NCBI GenBank assembly: GCA_963169295.1
Contig: CAUJDD010000079.1
Coordinates: forward strand, 53,113 to 117,112
Direction: 5' to 3'
DNA: 64,000 bases
DNA from: UBA4416 sp020846025
GTDB lineage: Bacteria > Bacteroidota > Bacteroidia > B-17B0 > Aurantibacillaceae
Positions 1-10,212 of this stretch are shown piece by piece. Each line of letters begins with the position of its first letter. Position 1 is the first letter of the stretch. Position numbers and translations under genes: made by a program. Below the pieces are notes generated by a model. The model worked only from the letters and a program-made list of their open reading frames with translations. It was not told the origin of the DNA and did not search any database.

Positions 1-1167
1 ATTGCTCAACCAAAGTTCCCCGACAAATTTCCTTTTGACACTTTAGCATACATAGATAAAGAAGGTGTGAAATGTTATTTTGATGTTGCTAAGACAACTA
101 AAAAAATATTTTTATTTTTTGATATAAGTACCGAAGCTCAGGCAGAAGCCATGTATGGCGGGGCTAATTTTGTATTTGGTGAAAGAAGAACAGTTATCTT
201 CCCTATTTATTTTTCAGGACAATTAATAAAGAAACCCAATATGGAAGTGCGATCGAAAATTGCCGTGCAATTATTTCGAACTCCCGAAACTTCTATTTTT
301 AAAGAATTTGGTATTACTAAAAATGATTTACCTCTCATAGTTGTTTATAACGAAAAAAACAAATTGTGTGGTATTACCGATGAGGTGGAAAACATCACTA
401 AAATAGCTTGTGGTGCAGATGCCGCACAAATAAAACTATTACGCTTAAAATTAATGACCGAGAACCCTAATAAAGAATTATTACCTTATGCTGGAAAAGA
501 AGTGGCTATTATTGGTGAAAAAACTAAAGATACCGTTGCTAAGGTTATTACCAATAAATATGGCGACTTTAATGTAGAACTAACGGATATTCAACAGGAT
601 TATTTAATTACGGTTAATGAAAAAAACAAAGCCACTAAATTTGTAATACTTGCTAAACAATCTGGCGAAGTGGTAGGTAGCTTTAAAGCCACAGATAAAG
701 GTTTTGTTTATAGATTATTAGCAACTGACCTTGTAAACCTTCCAGAAATATCAGAAGAGGAAGATGATTTGAATTTTACGATGTCTCAAAAAAATATTTC
801 CAACACCAATCAATTTGTAATTACCGAAAATTTATATTATCAACTCAAAAACTTTTCATTAAGTCAAAGCTCCAAAGAAACTTTAGAGAACATTTATTCC
901 TTATTAGTAAACTATCCACAATTCCAATTAGAGATTATTTCTCATACCGATTCACAAGGAGATGATAAAAGTAACTTAACCCTTTCAACCAAGCGCTCTG
1001 AATCAGTTGTAGATTATTTAATAAAATTAGGAGTAGATTCAAGCCGTTTAAAGGCCGTTGGGAAAGGTGAAAAAGAAATTAGAAATAGATGTAAAAATGG
1101 AGTTGACTGTTCCGATAAAGAACACGAATACAACAGAAGAACCGAATTCAAATTTACAAGAAAATGA
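1..1167 (+). CDS. OmpA-family outer membrane protein, 5'-truncated by window
   Basis: The frame is open from the first base, so the gene begins upstream of the window; a GTG at 67 is in frame but unlikely to be the start. The first visible residues (IAQPKF) look like the end of a signal peptide, so perhaps only about 20 residues are missing. The last 130 residues or so form an OmpA-like peptidoglycan-binding domain (SHTDSQGDD, then NLTLSTKRSESVVDYL and NRRTEFKF at the end). The middle resembles a short CarboxypepD_reg-like beta segment (YGDFNVEL), and the N-terminal part has a thioredoxin-like look without a CxxC pair. The stop overlaps the start of the next gene by 4 bp (ATGA), and the two proteins are clear paralogues. 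By family it would tether the outer membrane to peptidoglycan; the role of the N-terminal part is unknown. Confidence 0.85.
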   Translation: MAQPKFPDKFPFDTLAYIDKEGVKCYFDVAKTTKKIFLFFDISTEAQAEAMYGGANFVFGERRTVIFPIYFSGQLIKKPNMEVRSKIAVQLFRTPETSIFKEFGITKNDLPLIVVYNEKNKLCGITDEVENITKIACGADAAQIKLLRLKLMTENPNKELLPYAGKEVAIIGEKTKDTVAKVITNKYGDFNVELTDIQQDYLITVNEKNKATKFVILAKQSGEVVGSFKATDKGFVYRLLATDLVNLPEISEEEDDLNFTMSQKNISNTNQFVITENLYYQLKNFSLSQSSKETLENIYSLLVNYPQFQLEIISHTDSQGDDKSNLTLSTKRSESVVDYLIKLGVDSSRLKAVGKGEKEIRNRCKNGVDCSDKEHEYNRRTEFKFTRK

Positions 1168-2465
1168 AAAAATTATTACTCATCGTATTCTTGCTGTCGG
1201 TAGGAATTGCCAAATCACAAAAAGTTGAAAAACTAAGAGTTGGTGAAAAAATTGCATTCTCAAAAATAACCGTTATTAATCAAAACCATAAGGACACACA
1301 CATTGAACTACCCAATGGTAAAACAATGATTGACCGTTTTGTACTTATTTATTTTTATTCTCCAGATAAACCCATTAAAGAATTAATGGCTTTTAATAAT
1401 GAAGTAGAGCGCATTTTAAATAAATTTCAAAACAACAGCTGTAAAGGCGCTAGTGAAATTGAGTACGTTACTATTTGTGCAAGCAAGGATTTTAAGACAT
1501 GGGAAAATATTTTAAATGAAACTGGTTACAACAAACCTAAATTTACAGGAAAGAAAACAAACGGCTTAGCAGAAAAGGGGTTAAAAGATAAATTACTAGA
1601 AATTTTTAAGGTAACTGATATGCCCAGTTTGTTTTTAGTAAACCCTAAAGGACGATTATACCTCGAAACAAATAATGTAGAAGAGCTTAATAAAACTTTT
1701 TTAAACATTTGTAGAAACTCAAGTAACGCCACTGCCGATTTAACGGGAAAAATATTAGGAGGCGAAAAAGGAAGAACACCGCTTGCAGAACAAAAAGTAT
1801 ATTTAATTAAAGGCGAAAATGATACCATTAACAAAACACTCACCGATAATTTTGGTGATTTTGTATTTAAGCAAGTAGATACAACACAAAAATTAAGCAT
1901 CAGATTAGAAGCCAGTGCTATAAATTTAAAAAGTCAAAAAGTATATTTAGCTAAACAAAGCGGCGAAGTGGTGTCCGAATTTAAAAAATCAAGTTCAGGA
2001 ACATTTGAGTATAAACTTTTAACAGTAGATGTAGCCACATTATCAGAAATTGAAGATGAAGAAGATATAACCATGAAGTATAAAAAATTCAGCAGTTCTA
2101 ATAAAAAAGATTTTACCATTGCTGAAAATATTTATTATGACTTAGGTAAATACAATATCGTTACTCAAAGCGAAATTATATTAGACAAAGTGATTGGTAT
2201 TATGAATGCCTCTCCAAACGTAAAATTGGAAGTGATTTCACATACAGATGCCCAAGGCGATGATGCCGCTAACTTAAAGCTATCCGAACAACGATCGGAA
2301 GCTGTTATCAATTATTTAATAAGCAAAGGAATTAGCACATCAAGATTAAAAGGTATTGGAAAAGGCGAACATGAAATTAGAAATAGATGTACCAATGGCG
2401 TGTCTTGTTCGGATAAAGAACATGAATACAACCGAAGAACCGAATTCAAATTTATTAAGAACTGA
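1164..2465 (+). CDS. OmpA-family outer membrane protein with thioredoxin-like N-terminal region
   Basis: 433 residues with a clear signal peptide (MKKLLLIVFLLSVGIAKSQ). Residues about 25-190 look like a TlpA/thioredoxin-type fold (VLIYFYSPDKP, then FKVTDMPSLFLVNPKGRLY) but lack a CxxC redox pair. Residues about 195-250 resemble a CarboxypepD_reg-like segment, and about 310-433 are the OmpA peptidoglycan-binding domain (SHTDAQGDDAANLKLSEQRS, NRRTEFKF). It is a tandem paralogue of the upstream gene, with a 4-bp overlap suggesting translational coupling. It is expected in the periplasm/outer membrane, bound to peptidoglycan. The thioredoxin-like assignment rests on pattern only. Confidence 0.85.
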   Translation: MKKLLLIVFLLSVGIAKSQKVEKLRVGEKIAFSKITVINQNHKDTHIELPNGKTMIDRFVLIYFYSPDKPIKELMAFNNEVERILNKFQNNSCKGASEIEYVTICASKDFKTWENILNETGYNKPKFTGKKTNGLAEKGLKDKLLEIFKVTDMPSLFLVNPKGRLYLETNNVEELNKTFLNICRNSSNATADLTGKILGGEKGRTPLAEQKVYLIKGENDTINKTLTDNFGDFVFKQVDTTQKLSIRLEASAINLKSQKVYLAKQSGEVVSEFKKSSSGTFEYKLLTVDVATLSEIEDEEDITMKYKKFSSSNKKDFTIAENIYYDLGKYNIVTQSEIILDKVIGIMNASPNVKLEVISHTDAQGDDAANLKLSEQRSEAVINYLISKGISTSRLKGIGKGEHEIRNRCTNGVSCSDKEHEYNRRTEFKFIKN

Positions 2466-2529
2466 CAAAATTTCGGGAATTTGCAATTGGCAAACATATT
2501 GATATCTAGAGAGTATAAATACTATAATT

Positions 2530-3087
2530 ATGGAACAGAACGAGAAAGAACCGATTAATTCAGCGGAAGATACGCAAGCAAACCATATTGAAACAGAAAA
2601 CAACGAAAAAGTTGAGGAAAATGTGGCAGAAAACGAAGTGAAAAACACCGATACTGACGCCAAAATAGCAGAACTCAACGATAAGTATATTCGTTTATAT
2701 TCAGAGTTTGATAACTATAGAAAACGCACTATAAAAGAAAAAGCAGATATTATTCGCTCGGCTGGCGAAGAGGTTTTTAAAGCCATATTACCTGTTATTG
2801 ATGATTTTGAAAGAGCTATTAAGGCAAATGAATTAGTAACCGATGCTGAACCAATAAAAGAAGGCGTTACTTTAATTTATAATAAACTTAAAACATCTAT
2901 AACCTCTAAAGGCTTAGAAGTACTTGAATCAATTGGTAAACCATTTGATGATTCGTATATGGAAGCCATCACCTCTATTCCAGCACCAAGCGAAGATATG
3001 AAAGGAAAAATAATAGATGAGGTAGAAAAAGGGTATAAAGTAGGCGATAAAGTGATTCGTTTTGCAAAGGTAGTTGTAGCAAGTTAA
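2530..3087 (+). CDS. grpE: Nucleotide exchange factor GrpE
   Basis: 185 residues, normal length for GrpE. An acidic, low-complexity N-terminal arm (about residues 1-45) leads into a coiled coil (KIAELNDKYIRLYSEFDNYRKRT) and the C-terminal beta domain (SIGKPFDDSYMEAI, then VEKGYKVGDKVIRFAKVVVA), all typical of the family. GrpE releases ADP from DnaK in the cytoplasmic Hsp70 cycle. It lies 11 bp upstream of dnaJ in the same direction, the standard co-chaperone pair; dnaK is not in the window. I see no CIRCE-type operator in the short upstream gap. Confidence 0.97.
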   Translation: MEQNEKEPINSAEDTQANHIETENNEKVEENVAENEVKNTDTDAKIAELNDKYIRLYSEFDNYRKRTIKEKADIIRSAGEEVFKAILPVIDDFERAIKANELVTDAEPIKEGVTLIYNKLKTSITSKGLEVLESIGKPFDDSYMEAITSIPAPSEDMKGKIIDEVEKGYKVGDKVIRFAKVVVAS

Positions 3088-3098
3088 TTTAAAAACAC

Positions 3099-4247
3099 AT
3101 GTCAAAAAGAGATTATTACGAGATACTAGGTGTAGCAAAAGGTGCTAGTGATGATGATATCAAAAAAGCATATCGTAAACTAGCTATTAAATATCACCCT
3201 GATAAAAACCCAGATGATAAAGCGGCTGAAGAAAAATTTAAAGAAGCTGCTGAAGCGTATGAGGTATTGAGTAATGCCGAAAAACGTCAGCGCTACGACC
3301 AATTTGGACATGCTGGTGTTGGCGGTGCTGCAGGAGGTGGCGGATTTGGTGGTGGCATGAACATGGAAGATATTTTTAGCCATTTTGGCGACATCTTTGG
3401 TGGTCATTTTGGAGGTGGCGGATTTGGTGGTGGGCGTTCTAGTGGCGGAAGACGTGTGATGAGAGGTTCTAACTTAAGAATTAAAGTAAAACTAAATCTG
3501 CAAGAAATTGCCAAGGGCGTAGAGAAAAAATTAAAAGTAAATAAATTTGTTTCTTGTAACACCTGTCATGGTAGTGGCGCTAAAAACGGACAAGTAGATA
3601 CTTGCAAACAATGTAATGGTAGCGGTACACAAGTAAAAGTACAACAAACATTTTTGGGAGCTATGCAAACCCAAACCACTTGTAGTGCATGTAATGGCGA
3701 AGGAAAAGTAGTAAAAGATAAATGTAACACTTGCCACGGCGATGGCATTGTGCGTGCAGAAGAAGTTATTTCGGTAAATATTCCGGCAGGTGTTGCAGAG
3801 GGTATGCAATTATCTGTGAGTGGTAAAGGAAACGCTGCACCTCGTGGTGGTATTAATGGTGATTTATTAGTATTGATTGAAGAGGAAGAACATGAATTAC
3901 TAAAAAGAGATGGCGGTAATTTATTCTATGATTGCTACATCAACTTTGTAGATGCCGCACTTGGCACGAGTGTTGAAATTCCAACAGTAGATGGTAAAGT
4001 AAAAATAAAAGTTGATGCAGGTACACAGAGTGGTAAAGTATTGCGTTTAAAAAACAAAGGATTACCTGATGTAAACTCTTATGGACATGGTGATTTACTG
4101 GTAAATATCAATATTTGGACACCACAAAATTTAAGTTCCGAAGAAAAGAAAATATTAGAAGGCTTACGTCAATCTAAAAACTTTACTCCAAATCCTAATC
4201 GAAAAGAAAAAGGTTTCTTTGATCGTATGAAAGAATACTTTGAGTAA
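3099..4247 (+). CDS. dnaJ: Chaperone protein DnaJ (type I Hsp40)
   Basis: 382 residues with the full class I layout: an N-terminal J domain (YYEILGV, HPD at about residues 34-36), a Gly/Phe-rich linker (about 75-120), four CxxCxGxG zinc-binding repeats (CNTCHGSG, CKQCNGSG, CSACNGEG, CNTCHGDG; about 152-213) and a C-terminal substrate-binding region. It stimulates DnaK ATPase and delivers unfolded clients. It directly follows grpE. Its stop is 1 bp from the stop of the convergent bioA, so there is no room for a separate terminator between the two genes. Confidence 0.98.
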   Translation: MSKRDYYEILGVAKGASDDDIKKAYRKLAIKYHPDKNPDDKAAEEKFKEAAEAYEVLSNAEKRQRYDQFGHAGVGGAAGGGGFGGGMNMEDIFSHFGDIFGGHFGGGGFGGGRSSGGRRVMRGSNLRIKVKLNLQEIAKGVEKKLKVNKFVSCNTCHGSGAKNGQVDTCKQCNGSGTQVKVQQTFLGAMQTQTTCSACNGEGKVVKDKCNTCHGDGIVRAEEVISVNIPAGVAEGMQLSVSGKGNAAPRGGINGDLLVLIEEEEHELLKRDGGNLFYDCYINFVDAALGTSVEIPTVDGKVKIKVDAGTQSGKVLRLKNKGLPDVNSYGHGDLLVNINIWTPQNLSSEEKKILEGLRQSKNFTPNPNRKEKGFFDRMKEYFE

Positions 4248-4248
4248 A

Positions 4249-5535
4249 CTAATTCAGTTGCTCCAAGAATTTTAAAGTTATTGCGTATAAGGTATCTAAT
4301 TCGGTTTTAGTTACACAGTAAGGTGTTATAAAATACAATACATTACCAAGTGGTCTTACAATAACACCTTGTTTTAAAAAGTAGTTGGCAATATTCTCTG
4401 AGGCATTATTCAAATAATGTGTATGCTCCTCAGTATTTATTTCAAGGGCTAAAATAGTGCCTGTTTGCCTGACATCTTGCAACTTCGAGTGGTTCTTAAT
4501 TTGACTTAAAAACGTATGATGACTTTTAGCAATCATTTCAATCTGCGACCATGTTTCTGGTTTTTCCATTAAATCTAAACTTGCCAACGAAGCCGCACAC
4601 GCTGTAGGATTAGCCGTATAACTATGTCCATGAAAAAAGGTTTTAGTTTTGTCTTCACTAACACAGGCATCATAAATAAATTGAGCACAACTTGTAACAC
4701 CCAATGGCATATAACCTCCCGTTAATCCTTTTGAAAGACAAAAAATATCGGGTTGTTGGTTTAAATAATCACTCGCAAAAAACTGACCTGTGCGTCCAAA
4801 TCCTGTCATTACCTCATCGGCTATACAAATCACTTGATTCTCATGGCACAACTTAATTAATCGATCTAAATAGTGTGGCTCGTACATCAACATACCAGCC
4901 GCTCCTTGCACTAGAGGTTCAAAAATAAAACCAGCAATATCTTTATGGTTTTCAAACCAATTTAGCATCACTTGTTCTATCTCCTCAATATTATCTTGGT
5001 TTGGTAAAGGAATATGAATAACATCAAACAACAAATTCTCAAAGGCATTATTAAACACATTGCGCGCGCCCACACTCATTCCACCAAAGGTATCACCGTG
5101 ATAAGCGTTTTCAAAGGCAATAAATTTTCGCTTTGGAATATCTTGATTATGCCAGTATTGTAAAACCATTTTTAGAGCCACCTCTACTGAGGTAGAACCA
5201 TTGTCGGAATAAAATATCTTAGTTTGATTGTTTGGTAAATGTTTTAATAAACGCTCAGCTAAGGTAACCGCAGGCTGATGTGTAAATGCACTAAAAATAG
5301 CGTGCTCTAAAGTATGTAATTGTTCAGTTACCTTTTGTGTTATATACGGATGACAATGGCCATGAAGATTAACCCACCAACTCGAAATGGCATCTAATAA
5401 TTTTTGATTTTGATCATCGTAAAAATAAGCCCCTTCGCCTTTTACAATGGGTATAGCATTATTGGCAAATTTTAAATGTGTAAACGGATGCCACACATAT
5501 TGTTTGTCTTTTTCAACTATACCATCTAAATTCAT
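4249..5535 (-). CDS. bioA: Adenosylmethionine-8-amino-7-oxononanoate aminotransferase (biotin synthesis)
   Basis: 428 residues, a class III PLP aminotransferase. Features seen are YVWHPFTHLK near the N-terminus (typical of BioA), SSWWVNLHGHCHP, the PLP-cofactor region DEVMTGFGRTG, the Schiff-base lysine in CLSKGLTGGYMPLG, and FFHGHSYTANPTACA. BioA transfers an amino group from S-adenosylmethionine to KAPA to form DAPA in biotin biosynthesis. No other biotin gene is nearby. It lies 26 bp downstream of parC on the same strand and may share its transcript. Confidence 0.95.
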   Translation of the reverse strand: MNLDGIVEKDKQYVWHPFTHLKFANNAIPIVKGEGAYFYDDQNQKLLDAISSWWVNLHGHCHPYITQKVTEQLHTLEHAIFSAFTHQPAVTLAERLLKHLPNNQTKIFYSDNGSTSVEVALKMVLQYWHNQDIPKRKFIAFENAYHGDTFGGMSVGARNVFNNAFENLLFDVIHIPLPNQDNIEEIEQVMLNWFENHKDIAGFIFEPLVQGAAGMLMYEPHYLDRLIKLCHENQVICIADEVMTGFGRTGQFFASDYLNQQPDIFCLSKGLTGGYMPLGVTSCAQFIYDACVSEDKTKTFFHGHSYTANPTACAASLASLDLMEKPETWSQIEMIAKSHHTFLSQIKNHSKLQDVRQTGTILALEINTEEHTHYLNNASENIANYFLKQGVIVRPLGNVLYFITPYCVTKTELDTLYAITLKFLEQLN

Positions 5536-5561
5536 TATTTTCTAGTGTGTGAGTAACATCT

Positions 5562-8192
5562 TTAAAAGTCAAAATTAATTTGCCCGTCTTTTCCTTTAAA
5601 ATTATTTGGGTCTAATTTTTCCATTGCCCTACGGTGTAATTCCATAGGCGATAAGCCATTTCCACCGATGCTTTCATCTTCTTCCGAAAAATCTTCTAAT
5701 TCAATTTCTTGTGATTCTCTTAAATTAATTTCTTTTACTTTATAAGAAGTTAATTTTTTACCCTTTGCTTTCATATTTGTAACAGGCGAAAACTCTACCA
5801 AATTAACGGTTTCATCTGGAATGTCTTTATCTTTTTGTTTTCCAAATTTCACATCAATAACTGGTTGAATTTGAGAAGTAATTAATTCAATTCTTGAATC
5901 ATCGTGCTCGGTTATAATTAATGTTTTAGAAGTGGTGTTTTCAGGTAAAAAACGTTTGGTAATATATGATTTGCTTTCGCCATCATAATACACACAAGTT
6001 AAAGTTTGCTGAGGATAAAATTTTTCAATTAAAACAATATCTTCATCAAAATGATTTAACACATCATACGTATAAAGTTTATAGTATCCTTTGCTGGTAA
6101 CCGTTAAAATTTTATCTTCTCCAGCAAATTTACCTAAATACGTTCCTTTACCTTCTTTATTTAAACGATGTACAGCATCATTAAACCAATAATCTTCGGC
6201 AGCTAAAGTTGAAGCACCTTTTGTTTTTAATAATACTTTTTTTACTGCATACTTAGTAACAATATTTCCTGTAGAAGCTCTTCCTTTTACTGGAATCTCA
6301 GAAAAATCTACATCTAACTCAAACTTGCGTAAACCCGACACTGGTTTTAAGATAACTTGAACCGTTTCTGCTTCGCCATTGGGATTAATTGTAAACCAAT
6401 GTACAGTTGAATTTGGAGTACCTTTAGTTAAGTTATATTCTTTATCACGCGTAACACCTGTTACATTAAATCGTTTAATAAATGTAATTCCTTTTGGTCC
6501 ATCAGTATAAATCATATTATACGTGGTGCGTTCATCATTTTTCTTAAAGATGGCAATGTGTATAATATCTTTTCCAATAAATACTTTATCAGATACTTTA
6601 AATACTTTCATAATACCTTCTTTGGTAAAGGCAATAATATCATCTAAGTCAGAGCAATCGCAAACAAACTCATCTTTCTTTAAACTCTTACCCGCAAAGC
6701 CTTCGGCACGATTCACATATAATTTTTCGCTAGCAATAATTACCTGTGTGGCGTTAATGGTTTCTAATTCTTTAGTTTCTGTTTTACGCTCTCTGCCGGC
6801 TCCATATTTCTTTTTTAAATTTTTGAAATACTCTACTGCATAATCTACTAAATTAGCTAAATGACCTTTTACAGCTTCAATTTTTGCTTCCAATTCTTTC
6901 ATGTGTTCCTCTGCTTTAATAGTATCAAAGCGAGTAATACGAATCATTGGTATTTGAGTAAGGCGTTGTAAATCTTCATCTACAATTTCTCTTAATAATT
7001 TTTTACGATGCGGCTTAAATCGTTCGTATAAGTATTCATATAACGACTCTCTGGTAGAATATTTTTTAAAGTCGATATACATTTCTTCTTTAATAAATAT
7101 TTTTTCGAGTGAAGAAAAATGCCATTTTTCTTCAAGTTCATTTTTTTCAATTTCTAATTCGCGACGCAACAACTCTAAAGTTTGTTGAGTTGAAATTTTT
7201 AAAATTTCACTAACGCCTAAAAAACGAGGTTTTTCATTTTCGATAATACACGCATTGGGCGAAATACTTACCTCACAATTGGTAAAGGCATATAAGGCAT
7301 CAATGGTTTTATCGGGAGAAATGCCTGGTTGCAAGTGAATTAAAATCTCAACATTTTCTGCGGTATTATCCTCTACTTTTTTAATCTTTATCTTTCCCTT
7401 ATCGTTTGCAGCAATAATTGAATCAATTAAAGTGCCTGTAGTAGTACTAAATGGAATCTCAGAAATAACTAAGGTTTTAGAGTTTAGTTCTTTAATACGT
7501 GCCCTAATTTTTATCTTTCCACCACGCATTCCATCTTTATAGTCGCTAAAATCGGCAATACCACCTGTTATAAAATCAGGGAAAATTTGTGCCTTGCGCC
7601 CACGAAGAATTTGAATAGAGGCATCTATCAATTCGTTGAAATTGTGTGGTAATATTTTGGTGGCTAATCCAACGGCAATACCTTCAACACCATGCGCTAA
7701 TACTAATGGAAATTTTACAGGTAAAGTTAATGGCTCTTTGTTACGACCATCATAACTCAATCCCCAATTGGTAGTTTTAGGATTAAATAAAACCTCTTGT
7801 CCAAATTTTGATAAACGAGCCTCAATGTAACGTGGTGCAGCTGCGCTATCGCCAGTTAAAATATTTCCCCAGTTACCTTGGCAATCAATTAATAAATCTT
7901 TTTGCCCCATGGTAACTAAAGCATCGCCAATACTGGCATCGCCATGCGGATGATACTTCATTGTATTACCAATTAAATTGGCTACTTTGTTATATCTACC
8001 ATCTTCTAATTCCCACATGCTATGTAAAATACGGCGTTGTACCGGTTTTAAACCGTCCTCCATAGCTGGTACCGCACGTTCTAATATAACATAACTGGCG
8101 TAATCTATAAACCAATTTTTAAACATGCCCGATACATGTTTAACTCCACTTAATTCTTTGTGTTCTTGTTCGTTATTTGTATTCTCTTCCAT
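5562..8192 (-). CDS. parC: DNA topoisomerase IV subunit A (ParC)
   Basis: 876 residues, a type IIA topoisomerase A subunit. The N-terminal DNA-cleavage domain carries VQRRILHSMWELEDGRYNK, HPHGDASIGDALV and the catalytic tyrosine in AAAPRYIEARLS (about residue 125). A coiled coil lies around residues 330-480 and a beta-pinwheel-like region follows to the end. The early paired spacing with ParE and the low similarity to gyrase GyrA-box repeats favour topoisomerase IV, the chromosome decatenase, over gyrase. parE lies 88 bp upstream. The C-terminus is acidic then basic, as in other Bacteroidota homologues. Confidence 0.93.
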   Translation of the reverse strand: MEENTNNEQEHKELSGVKHVSGMFKNWFIDYASYVILERAVPAMEDGLKPVQRRILHSMWELEDGRYNKVANLIGNTMKYHPHGDASIGDALVTMGQKDLLIDCQGNWGNILTGDSAAAPRYIEARLSKFGQEVLFNPKTTNWGLSYDGRNKEPLTLPVKFPLVLAHGVEGIAVGLATKILPHNFNELIDASIQILRGRKAQIFPDFITGGIADFSDYKDGMRGGKIKIRARIKELNSKTLVISEIPFSTTTGTLIDSIIAANDKGKIKIKKVEDNTAENVEILIHLQPGISPDKTIDALYAFTNCEVSISPNACIIENEKPRFLGVSEILKISTQQTLELLRRELEIEKNELEEKWHFSSLEKIFIKEEMYIDFKKYSTRESLYEYLYERFKPHRKKLLREIVDEDLQRLTQIPMIRITRFDTIKAEEHMKELEAKIEAVKGHLANLVDYAVEYFKNLKKKYGAGRERKTETKELETINATQVIIASEKLYVNRAEGFAGKSLKKDEFVCDCSDLDDIIAFTKEGIMKVFKVSDKVFIGKDIIHIAIFKKNDERTTYNMIYTDGPKGITFIKRFNVTGVTRDKEYNLTKGTPNSTVHWFTINPNGEAETVQVILKPVSGLRKFELDVDFSEIPVKGRASTGNIVTKYAVKKVLLKTKGASTLAAEDYWFNDAVHRLNKEGKGTYLGKFAGEDKILTVTSKGYYKLYTYDVLNHFDEDIVLIEKFYPQQTLTCVYYDGESKSYITKRFLPENTTSKTLIITEHDDSRIELITSQIQPVIDVKFGKQKDKDIPDETVNLVEFSPVTNMKAKGKKLTSYKVKEINLRESQEIELEDFSEEDESIGGNGLSPMELHRRAMEKLDPNNFKGKDGQINFDF

Positions 8193-8280
8193 TATTCTTA
8201 AATCAATTTTTAAACAATTTACAACTTTAATAGGCTTAGTGAGTTGCTTTATTAATTACAGGCCTATCCAAATTGAAAAT

Positions 8281-10143
8281 TTATTTCACTAACTCCTCTT
8301 CTAAATCTTTCTCAATAACAAGGTTATCAATTATAAATTCCTGACGCTCTTGTGTATTTTTTCCCATGTAATAATTTAATAACTGCTGAATAGAGGCTTG
8401 TTGATCAATTAACACAGGCTCTAAACGAATATCTTTTCCAATAAATAATTTAAACTCATCGGGCGATATTTCTCCTAAACCTTTAAATCGAGTAATTTCG
8501 GGCTTAGGGCCAAGTTTTGCAATAGCCGCTTTGCGTTCTTCATCGCTATAACAATAAATGGTTTCTTTTTTATTTCTCACTCTAAACAATGGTGTTTGCA
8601 ATATATATACATGACCATTTTTCACTAAATCTGGAAAAAATTGCAAAAAGAAAGTTAATAGTAACAAACGAATATGCATACCATCTACATCAGCATCAGT
8701 AGCAATTACTACGTTGTTATATCTTAAATCTTCTAAAGAATCTTCGATGTTTAATGCTGCTTGTAATAAATTAAACTCTTCGTTTTCATACACTACTTTT
8801 TTCCCAAGGCCAAAACAGTTTAATGGTTTTCCTTTTAAGCTAAATACGGCTTGCGTGTTTACATCACGTGTTTTAGTAATAGAACCACTAGCCGAGTCTC
8901 CCTCGCAAATAAAAATAGTTGTTTCGTGGGCACGTGGATTTTTAGAATCATCTAAGTGTACTCGGCAATCGCGTAATTTACGATTGTGTAGTGATGATTT
9001 TTTAGCACGCTCGCGGGCTAGTTTTTGAATCCCAGAAAGTTCTTTTCGTTCACGCTCATTCGCAATTATTTTTGCCTCAATGGCTTTAGCAATTTCAGGA
9101 TTTTTATGTAAGTAATTATCTAATTGTTGCTTAATAAAATCGCCTACAAATGAGCGCATGGATTGTCCGCCTGGTGCAATTTCTTGCGAACCAAGTTTAG
9201 TTTTAGTTTGCGATTCAAAAACGGGTTCTTGCACTTTTACCGAAATAGCCGCCACAATAGATTTACGGACATCTGTTGGATCAAAATCTTTTTTATAAAA
9301 CTCACGCACCGTTTTTACAACCGCCTCTCTAAATGCTGCTTGATGTGTACCGCCCTGAGTAGTGTATTGCCCATTAACATACGAATAATACTCTTCCGAA
9401 AAATGTTCGTTGCTATGCGTCATTGCTAACTCAATATCATCGCCTTTTAAATGAATGATGGGATATAAAATTTCACCAGTAATATTTTTTTCTAATAAAT
9501 CTTTTAATCCATTATCCGATTTATAAACGGCCTCATTAAAATAAAGCGTAAGCCCTGTATTTAAAAAGGCATAATTCCACAACATTCTATCAATGTACTC
9601 GTGTACAAAATGATACTTTTTAAAAATAGTATCATCGGGTTTAAACTCCACATAAGTACCATTGGCTTCGGTAGTAGATTGCACCTTGCTTTCTTTTAAT
9701 AATTCGCCTTTCGAAAACTCAGCGGTTTTGCATTGTCCATCGCGGTAAGCAATTACTTTAAAATGAGTGGATAAAGCATTTACAGCCTTAGTACCTACTC
9801 CATTTAAACCAATAGATTTTTTAAAGGCATCGCTATCGTATTTTCCACCTGTATTAATTTTAGAAACCACATCTACTAATTTGCCTAATGGAATACCACG
9901 CCCGTAATCTCTAATGGACACCATACCTTCTTTAACTGTTACTTCAATTTTTTTTCCGGCACCCATCATAAACTCATCAATAGAGTTATCCATTACCTCT
10001 TTTATCAATACATAAATACCATCATCAAAAGCCGAACCGTCGCCCAACTTACCAATGTACATACCTGGGCGCATACGAATATGCTCTTTCCAATCTAACG
10101 ACTTAATGCTATCCTCATTATAATTTCCTACTTGTTTTGCCAT
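8281..10143 (-). CDS. parE: DNA topoisomerase IV subunit B (ParE)
   Basis: 620 residues, the ATPase subunit partner of ParC. It has a GHKL ATP-binding region (RMRPGMYIG, then EVMDNSIDEF with the magnesium-binding Asn, and GRGIPLG), the transducer region, a TOPRIM domain (ICEGDSASGS, then ATDADVDGMHIR) and the C-terminal RFKGLGEISPDEF segment. The length of about 620 is that of ParE rather than a longer GyrB. It stands upstream of parC on the same strand, with 88 bp between them. Confidence 0.94.
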   Translation of the reverse strand: MAKQVGNYNEDSIKSLDWKEHIRMRPGMYIGKLGDGSAFDDGIYVLIKEVMDNSIDEFMMGAGKKIEVTVKEGMVSIRDYGRGIPLGKLVDVVSKINTGGKYDSDAFKKSIGLNGVGTKAVNALSTHFKVIAYRDGQCKTAEFSKGELLKESKVQSTTEANGTYVEFKPDDTIFKKYHFVHEYIDRMLWNYAFLNTGLTLYFNEAVYKSDNGLKDLLEKNITGEILYPIIHLKGDDIELAMTHSNEHFSEEYYSYVNGQYTTQGGTHQAAFREAVVKTVREFYKKDFDPTDVRKSIVAAISVKVQEPVFESQTKTKLGSQEIAPGGQSMRSFVGDFIKQQLDNYLHKNPEIAKAIEAKIIANERERKELSGIQKLARERAKKSSLHNRKLRDCRVHLDDSKNPRAHETTIFICEGDSASGSITKTRDVNTQAVFSLKGKPLNCFGLGKKVVYENEEFNLLQAALNIEDSLEDLRYNNVVIATDADVDGMHIRLLLLTFFLQFFPDLVKNGHVYILQTPLFRVRNKKETIYCYSDEERKAAIAKLGPKPEITRFKGLGEISPDEFKLFIGKDIRLEPVLIDQQASIQQLLNYYMGKNTQERQEFIIDNLVIEKDLEEELVK

Positions 10144-10212
10144 ATCTTTTTAATTTAAAAATTAAGAAGTCAAAATTTAAAAGAGAACGTACTTTTAAAT
10201 TTTGACTTATTT

